The notes beneath the pieces were generated by a model. It saw only the letters and a program-made list of their open reading frames with translations, did not search any database and was not told the DNA's origin. A program made the translations under genes and the position numbers. Shown piece by piece: positions 54,044 to 64,000 of a DNA stretch of 64,000 nt. Position 1 is the stretch's first letter; every line of letters begins with the position of its first letter. The stretch comes from Nematopogon swammerdamellus (Eukaryota > Arthropoda > Insecta > Lepidoptera > Adelidae), in contig OX336341.1 in NCBI GenBank assembly GCA_946902875.1, positions 1,984,001 through 2,048,000 on the forward strand, given 5' to 3'.

Positions 54044-54955
54044 GGTCTGTCAAGACCCTTTTTCTCAGGAACAGGTAGACTTATCAACTTGAAATTAATA
54101 CCTAATACTAAGGTCTACGTTTCCTCGGAGGTGTAGAAATTGTAAGCTTCTAATTCAACGAAAAAAAAAAGATTCAGCCATTTATATCACATATTTTGCT
54201 ACTGGCAAATCAAATCAAAACTTATAGAGTACTTCCCGAACCTAGAATCATGAAATGGTAAGAAGCAAGGTCTCACAGCATAATTAAAGGAAAAAATCCG
54301 AAAATTGTAAATTTGTAGTTATTTAACATAACAAAAATATTTGTTTGTTTTGTATGTCGAGACCCTTTTTCTCAGAATCGGATCCAGATATCAAATTCAA
54401 ATTAATACAAAATACTAAAGTCTACAATCTCTTCGAGGTGTAGAAAATGTAAGCTTCTAAATCAACGCAATCAAAAGATACGGCCATTAATGTCACATTT
54501 TATACTCGTAAACTCACTCAAATCAAATCAACACCTACATTATAGGGTATTTCCCGTTTACCTAGAATCATGAAATTTGGTAATAATCAAGGTCTTACAG
54601 TACCTACAAGTACAGGAAAAAATCTGAAAATGGTAAATCGTGGTTATTTGGCATTAAACATTTATTTGTTTTCTTTTGTATGTCAAGACCCTTTTTCTCT
54701 GAATCGGATCGAGATATGATGAATTGAAATTAATATGAAATGCTAAGGTCTGCGATCCCTTCGAGGTATAGAAAATGCAAGCTTCTAAATCAACGCAATC
54801 AAAAGGTACGGCCATTTTGGTCAAATTTTAATACTCGCAAACTAACTCAAGTCCCATCAAAACCTATAGGGTACTTTCCGATGACCTAGAGTAATGAAAT
54901 TTGGCAAGAAGCAAGGTAAAGGAAAAATCAGAAAATTGTTTTGTAGTTATGTCAT
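54044..54955 (+). repeat. Three direct repeats of about 310-325 bp
   Basis: AAGACCCTTTTTCTCAG or a close variant starts each unit (54052, 54359, 54685). Units share TGTAAGCTTCTAAATCAACG and TAGAATCATGAAATTTGGTA. About 80% similar by eye. Confidence 0.8.
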
Positions 54956-55366
54956 ATAATAATTATTATATTTTATTATATATTATATTTTTATATTTAA
55001 ACTGCACGAATGTCTGACAGTCAAACCATTGGTGTAGTTTTTATTTAGGCTTTTCGTGATTTTCCAAATAACAATTATTTTTGTATCGGTGCGCGAGTTC
55101 AACTCGCACTTGGCGGCTTTTATTTTTAGAAATCTTTTCTGTAAGTATGTATGTATGTATGTTCCTGTATAAGTGTAAAACCGATCATCCGAATTCGACT
55201 AAACTTAGTACGAGCACTTTTAACTATACGGGACACAGGATAGGCTAAATACAATTTGGTTCCGGTTACGCTAAGATTGGCTCTCATGCAAGCCGAATTG
55301 TTTCGCTTACCGAAATGAAGGTACGGTAGCGGGCTTTCTTACCTAACTTTTTTTTTCAATACGAAT
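54956..55366. other. AT-rich repeat debris
   Basis: Contains a GTGCGAGTTCAACTCGCAC palindrome (55085-55105) related to the start of the 20.5 kb repeat, and ATGT tetranucleotide repeats near 55147-55162. Confidence 0.4.
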
Positions 55367-55399
55367 TTCACGCGAGCGAAGCCGCGGGCAATATCTAGT
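55367..55399 (+). mobile_element. Helitron 3' terminus
   Basis: TTCACGCGAGCGAAGCCGCG, GGCAATAT and a final CTAGT. The 5' limit of this Helitron is not visible. Confidence 0.6.
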
Positions 55400-55409
55400 G
55401 ATAGAATAA

Positions 55410-55500
55410 ATTGTCGACGTCCAAGGCGAATGCCATGCCCCGGCCTGACAGGTGCACATTCACGCCCCTCTTGAAGGACCCGAGACTGTACTTTAGTTTG
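55410..55500 (-). pseudogene. LINE-D fragment
   Basis: Minus-strand piece with the SLGSFKRG and NVHLS-GRGMAFA pattern of LINE-D. Very short. Confidence 0.5.
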
Positions 55501-55565
55501 AGTTTAGGCTTGCTGTCTCAAAGAATACTTAATTAACAATATAACAACAACAACAATACAACAGC

Positions 55566-55929
55566 CAGCCTCGATAGCTCAGTGGTGCAGACAGTCAACT
55601 GTCTGGGTGCGGTCAGTACTTGGATGGGTGACCGCTGACCGTTGGAGGCCGACCGAGATTCGGAATCCTCGTAAAACTGTAGGTCCCTTCCCTCCTAATC
55701 TTACTTGGTGGTAGGGTTTAACCGGCCCGGGTTGGTACCACCGCTCTGAATGAAACGTCGGTCGAAACGGCTATGTAAATAGTTTGTGTTTTCCGACCAG
55801 TTCAGTGTAGCCGGCACGATCAAAGGGGGAAGCACTGACATGGCACCTAGTTCACCAGGTGTTATGGGCTGACATCACGGACGTTGTAGGTGATGTAGCC
55901 AACCGTGTAAGTTTCCATAAAAAAAAAAA
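55566..55929 (+). repeat. SINE1, full length
   Basis: A clear complete SINE1: TAGCTCAGTGGTGC A box, GCGGTCAGTACTTGGATG 5S-like core, GATTCGGAATCC B box, TACTTGGTGGTAGGG central domain, GACATCACGGACGTTG tail and A-run. Confidence 0.85.
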
Positions 55930-56213
55930 CAAGTAGTCGAGAGTCGCTTTTTCACGCTTTATGTATGGCCGAAACAAAACAAATGTAGCCTCATAAATAA
56001 AATGATTATTTATCTGCTCAATTAATCAAAAGTAAATCGGAACCGTTTAAGCTTATCTTTTATTCTACTGGTAGGTATTTCATTTGATTTTGGATAAGTA
56101 ATGCGGATTACGTATAGCTCGCTGTCAGCCTTGATACCAGCTAATCTGGTATTTCCAATGGTTTATCTACTAATTATTGCTTTCTTAGTTTCATATTATT
56201 ACAAGATGTTTTG

Positions 56214-56308
56214 TCAGCCTCGATAGCTCAGTGGTGCGATCGTTCGACGGTCGTTTGTGATCATAAGCACACCTGGGCGCGGTCAGAACTTGGATGGGTG
56301 AACGTGTC
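56214..56308 (+). repeat. SINE1 head only
   Basis: TAGCTCAGTGGTGCGATCG A box and GGGCGCGGTCAGAACTTGG 5S-like core, broken before the B box. Confidence 0.75.
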
Positions 56309-56403
56309 GTAATAATTAAATTAACTACCTACCTACTTATGTAAAATAAAGTAAAAACCGCCAAGTACGAGTCGTACTCTCGCACCAAGGTTTTCGCACC
56401 ACT

Positions 56404-56897
56404 TGAGCGGCGGGTGGCCGAGTGGTTTGGACATCAGCTTCTCATGCGAGAGGTCCGAGGTTCGAATCCGGTCGGCGTGATGTGATGATGTTGATTGGTT
56501 TGGGGTTGGCTCTAGGCCTGCAAACTAATCCCGCTTGGTTGGGGACCTTCGTGCAAAACCCCGCAATCTCCAGCTACCCCAGCCAGCCTATGTCTTCCAT
56601 GAAAGCCACGCAGACCGGTCGGCGTGTACCAATGAGTTTTTTTTTCTGACGGAAAAATTTACTTGCACACTACACCTGCTGCTCCACTGTTCGGAACCGG
56701 TGTAAAACTGTAGGTTCCTTCCCCTTACTAGGTGGTAGGCTCAAATTGTAGCTGACTGGGTTGGTACCACCGTACTGGGTGTAAGATGGCCGCATAGCAG
56801 CCTCGGTTGTGTTCTCTTCTAGTCCAGTATAGCCAGCAATTCTGAGAAGTCTCCGGTATGGCACCCACCTTCTCGGAAGTGATATTGACTGGTGAAC
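56404..56897 (+). repeat. SINE2 with embedded family C repeat
   Basis: Head with TGGCCGAGTGG and GGTTCGAATCC boxes, then about 125 bp of family C (56491-56617), then the TACCAATGAGTTTTT segment, TACTAGGTGGTAGG central domain and SINE2 tail. A duplicated GACCGGTCGGCGTG/CCGGTCGGCGTG at the edges of the insert shows it was added later. Confidence 0.75.
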
Positions 56898-57149
56898 AAA
56901 AAAAAACTTGAAAAAAACACGCTTCTTGCATGCCCACCCCACTGAATTGGGATGCCAATTCAGTGGTCCGCCCTTAATTTTTTAACCGACTTAAAAAAAA
57001 TAAGGTTATCAATTCCAACCTTCGAGATTTCGACACGTATGTATGTAATATCATTGCAACTGCAATATATTCACATATGATTATCTATTAGGGCTTCCAA
57101 ACAAATATACAAAATGTTAAAAGTGTAAAACATATATTTTTTAATAATT

Positions 57150-57835
57150 TTTTTATGTAAACCAGCATGTGTGGCTGTGCCGAGAGACCAATGGTGCAAT
57201 CGACAGAGCCAAAATCACCTCTCCTCGCGAAACCACGTTCAGTTAGGTGCCATGCCAGCAGATTTGCGGACTGTTGCTAGGGTGTCTAACCCGTTAATAC
57301 GACGCTTGAAGACACCCAGGTTAAAGGATTCAGGAAATACACTCGCCGGAAGACAGTTCCACACTCTAGCGGTGCGACAAAGAAACGATTTAGAGAATCG
57401 ATTGGTTCTCAAAAGCCCAATGTCAACAACAAAAGGGTGCTGAATCTCTCTGCGACGAGTCATGCGGAGATAGGACGGGTGGCAGGGGATAACGGATGCT
57501 AGTTCCACAGAGCAGCGTCCGTGATAGTATCTGTAAAACAGACTAAGCGAACCTACAAATCGTCTGTGACTCAGATACTTCAGACCATCTGTAAGTTTCG
57601 GGTCACCAACAAGACGGATGGCTCGGCGCTGTATCGAGTCCAAGGACGCAAGCAGATAATGGGGACTACCCTCCCAGATGTGACTGCAGTACTCCATCAC
57701 CGGCCTAATCTGTGTTTTGTACAACAGGAATAGTTGTGCCGGTGAGAAGAACCGCCGATTGCGGAAAAGTATTCCCAATTTTCTGGATGCAGTTTTGGCC
57801 TTAGACTCGATTAGTTGCCGGAAACCCGGTATTTA
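57150..57835 (-). pseudogene. LINE-E ORF2 C-terminal region, longest copy
   Basis: An open stretch encodes GILFRNRRFFSPAQLFLLYK, IRPVMEYCSHIW, SIQRRAIRLVGDP, MTRRREIQHPFVVDIGLL, FLCRTARVWNCLP and RRINGL. This is the region downstream of the RT catalytic box in Jockey/CR1-type LINEs. It ends with a stop and a short 3' UTR with T-run. It reads through without internal stops but lacks the RT and endonuclease, so it is a 5'-truncated insertion. Confidence 0.85.
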
Positions 57836-58505
57836 TGTATGTTTGTATTTATGTATGTTTGTCCACGCATTTCTCCGAAACTATTAATCGGATTGTGAAC
57901 ATTCTTATTTGCTTACACTTACTTCAAATTAGGTAACAGTGCAAGTTTCATCAAAATCGGTTGAGTAGTTTTCGAGATATGGACTGTTAAGTGTGTCAAA
58001 TGGATGAATAATTTTATACCACAACGACCGATTTCCGTGATTTTTTTTTATTTTCAAATTTTTATTACATCCGCCGTAATAATAACACATATATAGGTAT
58101 TCTGTGAAAATGTCAAGCAGCTATTACGGTTTCAAACATCGGTTCCAAAAACACAACAGGACTTACAGACAGAAAGCCAAACAAGCGGACAGACGGCGTA
58201 CGCTTAGTAATAGGCAAAATATTGATTAATAATTATTTTAATATAGCGCATATATAAATATAATATTTAAATAATATACCTACCTAAAAACCATTAAATA
58301 ACATAGTACCTTCGTGTCATGTTGCAGCGCAATGTAAAACTACCTGAAATACACCCTGAATTCTTAGAAGACCCCGGAACAGTATCTTGTATCAATATTT
58401 CTAAGCATAACGTTGCACATTTGTTTGTTTGCTTATCATAGCTTGGAGATAGACGGCTAAAGGACAAACATTATTGGTTCCTCCAGATCTCAATTTTAAG
58501 TCCAA
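57836..58505 (+). repeat. Dispersed repeat debris
   Basis: Includes text typical of widespread moth repeats (TCGGTTGAGTAGTTTTCGAG near 57957, and GGCGTACGCTTAGTAATAGG of the 20.5 kb repeat near 58194). No gene. Confidence 0.5.
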
Positions 58506-58698
58506 ATAGTTTTGACGTGATAACGTCACGTCTTATAAATTGATGAACACCGGCTGCACGCACGAAAAAGTGTCACGTTCCATCTGAGCCTAAGTGTGCA
58601 AGCGAGAGCGCGTAACAAGCGATAGAGAGGCACAATCGGCCCAAGCGTCGCCGTTCCCAGTAGTCTTGCCACTTTATGACGTTATCACGTAAAACTAT
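58506..58698. mobile_element. 193 bp MITE with TGATAACGTCA ends
   Basis: Inverted ends ATAGTTTTGACGTGATAACG and ATAGTTTTACGTGATAACG, with a GC-rich interior. Target duplication not clear. Confidence 0.65.
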
Positions 58699-59393
58699 CG
58701 TCCGTAAACCGACTTTACAGACAACCAATTTTTTAAACTAGACTAGAATTCTACTTAACTTAACAACGATAGGTCACACAAGCCTAAGAACTCTCTTATA
58801 TTTATGAACGGCGCCCACAATACATGATAAATAATGGTTAATGATTAATGACGCAATAAAGCTTAATGAGCTTCATGACATAAAAAAATAAAAAAATCAA
58901 TTTTTTTCGGTCGAAATATTTTTTTTAGCTCCGGTGTTGTAGGCATATTTCATCTAAACAAAAAAATTACAGGAACGTAGACTGGACTGGCAAAACAAAG
59001 ATCAGCGCAGTGCGCGCGTTTATATGGTGAATTTTGTAGTTTTTGTTTGTTTAAACATTATTAGGGTTAGTTTTTTTTTTCAAATAATGCTGCTATAGTG
59101 TTTAGGAAATTAAATTATCTATACAATGACGTATATTTTATTCCAAAATAATTATCCAGTATGGAGCTAGCTCGACATAAGAAATTAAAACAGAGTCACA
59201 TTCAGATTTTTTTTTCACCATGAAAAAATACTGTAAATTTAAAAAGTTTGCTTCAGTGTTTAGTACAATATATTATTATCTAGTTAAAAATTTTTTTTTT
59301 TCATATTATGTACTTCATAGAACTAAATTTTTCTTTGAAGTTTTAAAAAATATAACAATTTTTGTTTAATGCCCTATAGAATCCTCTTAAGAG
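58699..59393. other. AT-rich, no feature
   Basis: Poly(A)/poly(T) rich with no usable frame or recognised repeat. Confidence 0.4.
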
Positions 59394-59783
59394 GATACCC
59401 ATAGCTGGCTGCTTTGCATAGAAAAAGGTCGCAAGTCGGTGTTGTTTTTTAATTTAAAAAAATTAATGGTAATAAAATTTAAAAATCTACAACAATAGGG
59501 TTCTGTGCTTGTCGTTTAGTTATTTATCAGTGCAATAAAAATGTCGTTTTATTCATTCACTTTTGCGTCAGAGGAAAAAAATTCTTTAATTTCGATTTTT
59601 TTCATCTGACGCAAAAGTGAATGAATAAAACGAAATTTTTATTGCACTGATAAATAACTAAACGACAAGCACAGAACCCTATTGTTGAAGTTTTTTCAAT
59701 TTTATTACCATACATTTTTTTAAATTAAAAAACAACACCGACTTACGACCTTATTCCATGCAAAGCAGCCAGCTATGGGTATC
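59394..59783. repeat. 390 bp near-perfect inverted repeat (hairpin)
   Basis: Arms of about 185 bp (GGATACCCATAGCTGGCTGC to TTGCGTCAGA, and its inverse) around a loop of about 15 bp near 59595. A few mismatches only. Probably a foldback MITE. Confidence 0.85.
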
Positions 59784-60165
59784 GTCCTAAGACAAGAAAA
59801 ATGGTTAAAAAACATAAATGCCGAAAGAAGGTTTTGTATAGAGAAAGTTGTAAGGGACCCTAAAACGTAAGCCTGCGTGTTGCAAACCAATTTACGCAGC
59901 TTGTTGACGTGCCGAGCGCAGGCGCAGACTGCGCGTGCGCTCGCGAGCTCGACGCGCGGTTAAAAGCTACTATATATATGTATGTACCTGCACCTATATT
60001 ATACTCCCACCAAGTACCTACCGAAAATCGCAAGCCCGAGTGATTCAAATTATTTTTTTGGGTATTTCCAAGGTTTTGTATTTTAAATTTGGAAATACCT
60101 AATTTAGATTAAAATGATAACATTTCTGTGAATATGACAATACAGTTCTATACATGGTGTTCTTG
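59784..60165. other. No recognised feature
   Basis: A GC-richer segment near 59885-59960 and AT-rich flanks. Confidence 0.4.
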
Positions 60166-60460
60166 TCGTTTTTTTTTATTGAAACGCAACATATGACCCC
60201 GAGCACCCATAAGGTGTGTAACGACGCTCATGGACACTCGTCGTATTGTTTCATTTTTTTTTTGTACGACTCATTTGCGAATGCCAAGCCGGCCTGACTG
60301 GGTGGGTGCCCATTCACGCCCCTATTGAAGGACCTGAGAGTGTAATACTTGGGGGGAGATATATGAGCACAGAGAGCGTTCCAGAGTTTACCGGTACTGT
60401 AGAGGAAATTTCTGCAGAACCGATTGGTACACATCCGCGGTTAGTCCAGCGTGTAGGGAT
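60166..60460 (-). pseudogene. LINE-D 3' copy
   Basis: The minus strand has TNRFCRNFLYSTGKLWNALC, a FNRGVNGH segment and a tail near TATGTTGCGTTTCAATAAAA. Frameshifted. Confidence 0.7.
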
Positions 60461-60504
60461 ACAATCCCTGCCCAGTGCGCGTGGTGTGGAGGTGGAAAGG
60501 GGAC

Positions 60505-60735
60505 CGGACCGGACTAGAGGAGAACACAGCCGAGGCTGCTATGCGGCCATCTTACATCCAGTACAGTGGTACCAACCCAGTCGGCTACAATTTGAGCCTA
60601 CCACCTAGTAAGGGGCAAGGGACATGAAATGAAGAGAAACACCTGAGAATGGCACCTAGTTCACCTGTGTTATGGACTGACATCACGGCATGTTGTACGT
60701 GATATAGCCAACCGTGTAAATTTCCATAAAATTTT
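60505..60735. repeat. SINE2/SINE1 chimera
   Basis: An antisense SINE2 body up to the CCACCTAGTAAGG central domain is followed directly by a sense SINE1 tail (GGCACCTAGTTCACC to TTTCCATAAAA). The two families meet within or near their shared domain. Confidence 0.65.
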
Positions 60736-61156
60736 TTTTTAAAAAGAATGCCTGGTGTATGGAGGAAGGATACATCTTAAGGTGTAGGTAGTTAGATCAA
60801 TTAAATGAACATTCGGCGCACCTGTATCCCAGCAATTAGTCGTATGTTGCACTCGATCATTCCGACTCATTATGATAACGGACTGAGCCCTCTCATCTGA
60901 CCTTCAATTAATTAACTTACCAACACACCTACATACATTCACACTTACCAACAATTAAATCGATCCTATTGTTATCGTTTCGCTAATCTTCATCGTTTGC
61001 GTCAGTTTTAAATATTGACTTATTCCAGTCCAGATAATATGCCTACATAGCTCGCTCAATGCACACAGAACATATTTTGTAGAATGCGTAGAAAATTCAC
61101 AGAGGCACCGCGGCTCTAAATAAACAATTTTATTTTATTTTATTGACAAATAAAAC
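60736..61156. other. No recognised feature
   Basis: AT-rich intergenic-like sequence. Confidence 0.4.
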
Positions 61157-61535
61157 AGGACAAGTGCGAGTCAAACTCGCGCACCGAGAGGGTTCCGTAT
61201 CGCCGTGTCATGGTCAGCGCCACTCACGCCATCTATGGCGTGTTTATGAAATGCTTCATATAAGATAAAATTCATGATTAGTTAAAATGATTCATACTCT
61301 TTTTGGTAGATGGCGCGCATACATTTTTTAATTTCTTCTATGGGAAGCCCGTGATTTTTTTACGTTTTCTTATTTTTATTATTTGTTGTTATATCGGCCA
61401 TAATAACAGAATATTCTGTAAAAATTTGAACGGGCTACCTATTACGGTTCAAGAGATACAGCCCTCGGACAGACAGACAGACGGCGGCGTAGGCTTAGTA
61501 ATAGGGTCCCGTACCGGATACGGAACCCTAAAAAC
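61157..61535 (+). repeat. Dispersed repeat, second copy of the 20.5 kb family
   Basis: AAGTGCGAGTCAAACTCGCG start, TATTACGGTTCAAGAGATAC and GACAGACAGACAGACGGCGG inside, TACGGAACCCTAAAAA end. Confidence 0.65.
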
Positions 61536-61647
61536 AGAGACATGTAGTACATAAATTATAACAAAAGAGAAACAGAAAGCATACATATAACATGTCCCCA
61601 CTATAAATAAAAAGTTTCTACATAAATAAACAATTAATTAAAGGCAG

Positions 61648-62310
61648 ATGCGAAACAGAGAAACGGAAAGAAAAGAAAAAAAAATACATTCTTTACAATA
61701 TGTTCGTGAAATAATCATGTATGTAAGACAGAATATTGGAACATTTGACGTAAATGAAACAGCCTTGGAAACAGCATACTCTACAAGGAACACGGGTCGC
61801 CTACGACCGGTTACACATCGGTTGGCAATGGCGGAAAAGCTGCCTAGGGTGATAGGTCCAAAGTTGTATGAGATTCTACCTGAGGACCTAAGAAGGGAAA
61901 TAGATGACAACAAATTCCGCACCCGTCTGAACAATCTGTTACATGAAAAATGCTTATACAAGCTATGCTAATTTTATAAAGTGAATTGATTATGTATTTA
62001 TGTATATACTTTAAATAAAACGAATATGTACACAATTTGTATCCTAAGTAAGTGTTTTAGTTACTTACGAGTAAGTATGTATACCAGCAGGTCTATTCTT
62101 GTGAATTCTGACAGCGGAATCAGCGCTGTTGTGGCGCTGAGATCCACTTACCAAAGTGGCTCTCAGCACCACAAGAGCGCTGATTCTGCTGTCGGAATTT
62201 ATAAGAATATACCTGCAGGACTTGACTTACCTCATGGAGTGTATGTGCACTGTATATTTTCAGCTTTGTATTTGTGTGCTCTATGATTTGCTAATAAATA
62301 TCTTTGTCTT
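61648..62310 (+). pseudogene. LINE ORF2 C-terminus and 3' end, split by a MITE
   Basis: A 107-codon frame contains AYSTRNTGRLRPVTHRLAMA, LYEILPEDLRREID and FRTRLNNLLHEKCLY. These correspond to the extreme C-terminus of Jockey/CR1-like ORF2 (compare YDTRCKNN and FKRRIKLMLIEKSYY in LINE-A). The 3' UTR is interrupted by the hairpin MITE and ends in TTTGTC hexamers near 62300. Confidence 0.7.
62087..62216. mobile_element. Hairpin MITE, relative of 23545-23663
   Basis: Inverted ends GCAGGTCTATTCTTGT and GCAGGTATATTCTTAT with the AGCGCTGATTC core. More diverged than the 23.5 kb copy. Confidence 0.75.
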
Positions 62311-63025
62311 TGTCTTTGTCTATGGCTCAATATTGTTATATTCAAAAAAAAAACTCTACATATAAGATTTATTGCCCGGTTCTTCCTTGCCGGTTTTGCC
62401 GAATTGGACATTACAAAAAAAAATTGCCTATACAATGACGTTATACACAAAAAAAAATTTTTTTGTTCACATTTTGGGGTATCGTGTACTTTCCGCAGAA
62501 CTGTTAGACAAACTTATCTGTAAGAAGGAAGGTGTGGATCTAAGCTTGCGATGGCTTCACCGAACATATCCGGGCCCATCGGCAGTAGAGGAGGGTATTA
62601 ATCGAGGCCGGGACTAGCGAGTGGCCACTCTAAATTTCCCGCGCATGCTTCACGTTTCGGCTCGCTTCAAGCCCTCGTCAGCTAGTCTGCGTTGACTAGG
62701 ACGCGGGGAAACACCAGTCCCGCTCACGACCTCCCTCTCTCTACCTATCCATATTCTGTAGGATGCTTCCAGTGACGTTTTCGAAGCTCTCTCCATGTAT
62801 GAGCTTAGCGTCGATCTTGGCAGCCCTAGATTCTTGGCAGCGTTAGTTAGCCCTAGATAGCGGCAAAAATTATACTTAATATGGCTTCAGTTTCATTGAA
62901 ATCGGTTCAGCAGGTCCGGAGATATCTGTGTGTGGTGTGACCGAGAGACAGATACAGACACCAGAGCGATCCCTTTTTTTCGCATTCTGCGACGGGACTC
63001 TAAAAATGATAACGAACCATATTGC
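62311..63025. other. No recognised gene
   Basis: Contains a GC-richer stretch at 62500-62790 with short open frames that I cannot identify, followed by repeat-like sequence (AAATCGGTTCAGCAGGTCCG near 62900). Confidence 0.35.
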
Positions 63026-63090
63026 ATATGCATAGGTATGTCTCAATGTGTTCTTTATGGCGATATTAAATATCTGAATCTGAATCAATA
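63026..63090 (+). repeat. LINE 3' end with ATCTGAATCTG tail
   Basis: GGTATGTCTCAATGTGTTC, TTTATGGCGATATTAAATAT and CTGAATCTGAATC. Same family as 29990 and 6936. Confidence 0.7.
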
Positions 63091-63812
63091 CCTATATATA
63101 CAATGCATACATTCAATACATAGTTATTTAGTTCTGAAGTCATGAATTTTTTTTAACTATGTATTATCTTAAAAGCTTGGAGGGGGAAGTATAGAATATA
63201 TTATTCCTTAGCCTGCACTAGGGGGTAAATGCCTCCCCTCGCAACATGCAGCACAATACCTTGTTGAACGCTGCGCGAACGTAGCACGCGACATAGCGCT
63301 GTATTTACGTGCCGCGGGACATGTTGCGGGCGTTACCTCTACTGGTGTGCAAAGAGAAAATGTCCATTTTCCATGTTGTTCCGTTAACATAAACCGCAGA
63401 TGGAAGTCGAGGGATATTTCTCGCGACATTTTGGCCCCCTAATGAACCTAAGGCTAGCTAACGGTCTAGCTAGATGTTAGAGCATTGAAATAACCTAGGT
63501 CAATGAGCTAAATTCTCGGAGACAGCGCAGCGGCGGCGGTGGCGCTGGGCGGCAAAGCTCGCAATAGTAATGCGCTCGAGGAGGGAATGAGACTGCGTAT
63601 CTGCGTATAAGAAGGGAATGGCTAAATTAACAAAATCACAGCCCACACAGCCCGTACCGAGAGCTGAGATGTTACAAATCAAAGATGAATTATGTGATCC
63701 AAAGGCCTCCGAAACGCGACGGCGAGTTTCACGTCATCTATGTGAAGAGCGTTATTCCACATCATGAGCGCTCTGTCAGCATAGGCACACGGAGGTGTCG
63801 CCAAAATTGTTA
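63091..63812. other. No recognised gene
   Basis: Mixed composition, no conserved motif seen. Confidence 0.35.
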
Positions 63813-63814
63813 CC

Positions 63815-64000
63815 GGTACAACTTATAGCAGCTTACACCAATCTACTTATAGCAATCAACTTACATCAACTTTTAGCAATCAACTTATAGCAACTTATAG
63901 CAATCCACTTATAACAACTTATAGCAATCAACTTATGGCATCTTATAGAAATCCACTTATAGCAACTTATAGCAATCAACTTATAGCAACTTATAGCAAT
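63815..64000 (+). repeat. Tandem repeat at the right edge
   Basis: Repeats of AACTTATAGCAATC and AACTTATAGC with variants, period about 24-28 bp, continuing beyond the window. Confidence 0.85.

Noticed and set aside
55600..55645. A genuine 5S rRNA gene
   Set aside because: Only the box C region is similar. The 5' and 3' thirds of 5S are missing and the piece sits within a SINE.
55566..55660. tRNA gene calls on SINE heads (also near 24010, 32102, 56408)
   Set aside because: A and B boxes are present but the molecule cannot fold as a tRNA. A 5S-like insert or a long body follows, and the same unit is dispersed.

Overview
This window is nuclear DNA of a moth or butterfly (Lepidoptera). Three things point there. 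It holds two five-exon midgut-type chymotrypsin-like serine protease genes with the typical lepidopteran N-terminus. The repeats are of lepidopteran type: Helitrons with CTRRT ends, RTE and Jockey/CR1-like LINEs, a BEL/Pao LTR element and tRNA-headed SINEs. A nuclear copy of mitochondrial COX1-COX2 also fits lepidopteran sequence. The assignment rests on recognising these families, not on a database search.

Layout. 0-4.3 kb: SINE and LINE debris. 4.3-10.9 kb: a Jockey/CR1-like LINE ORF2 split by a nested stack, made of a P-like DNA transposon with a THAP-like start, inside it a 2.7 kb hAT-type foldback element whose arms are arrays of about 108 bp repeats, and beside it a 69 bp hairpin MITE. 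10.9-17.7 kb: a nearly complete BEL/Pao element on the minus strand with two LTRs I read as identical. 18.8-27.2 kb: protease gene A (plus strand, 304 aa). 27.2-31.6 kb: intergenic DNA with an inverted duplication carrying a small Helitron. 31.6-41.5 kb: protease gene B (minus strand, 298 aa), convergent with gene A, its introns full of SINEs, LINEs, MITEs and a NUMT. 42-46 kb: a small element that is the empty-site counterpart of the NUMT locus, then a Helitron carrying about seventeen 68 bp repeats. 46.5-49.1 kb: a LINE relative whose coiled-coil reading frame is joined in frame to half a reverse transcriptase. 49.4-53.3 kb: two related minisatellites (about 122 and 130 bp), the larger abutting a Pif1/Helitron-type helicase fragment. 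53.3-64 kb: LINE, SINE and MITE remnants, a 390 bp hairpin and the start of another tandem array at the right edge.

Host genes. Only the two proteases look like intact host genes. They share exon sizes and splice phases (phase 0, 1, 1, 0), the catalytic triad, the R-IVGG activation site and a GATA-like plus TATTTAAG promoter arrangement. They differ at the S1 pocket (Ser189 in A, Gly189 in B), which suggests two digestive proteases with different preferences.

Repeat biology. The abundant SINE (called SINE1 here) has a tRNA-like A box and B box with a segment resembling 5S rRNA between them. A second SINE (SINE2) has a different tRNA-like head but shares SINE1's central domain. Another repeat (module B) has fused to SINE1 in two different ways, and both fusions have more than one copy. 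Family names LINE-A, LINE-D and LINE-E are local labels.
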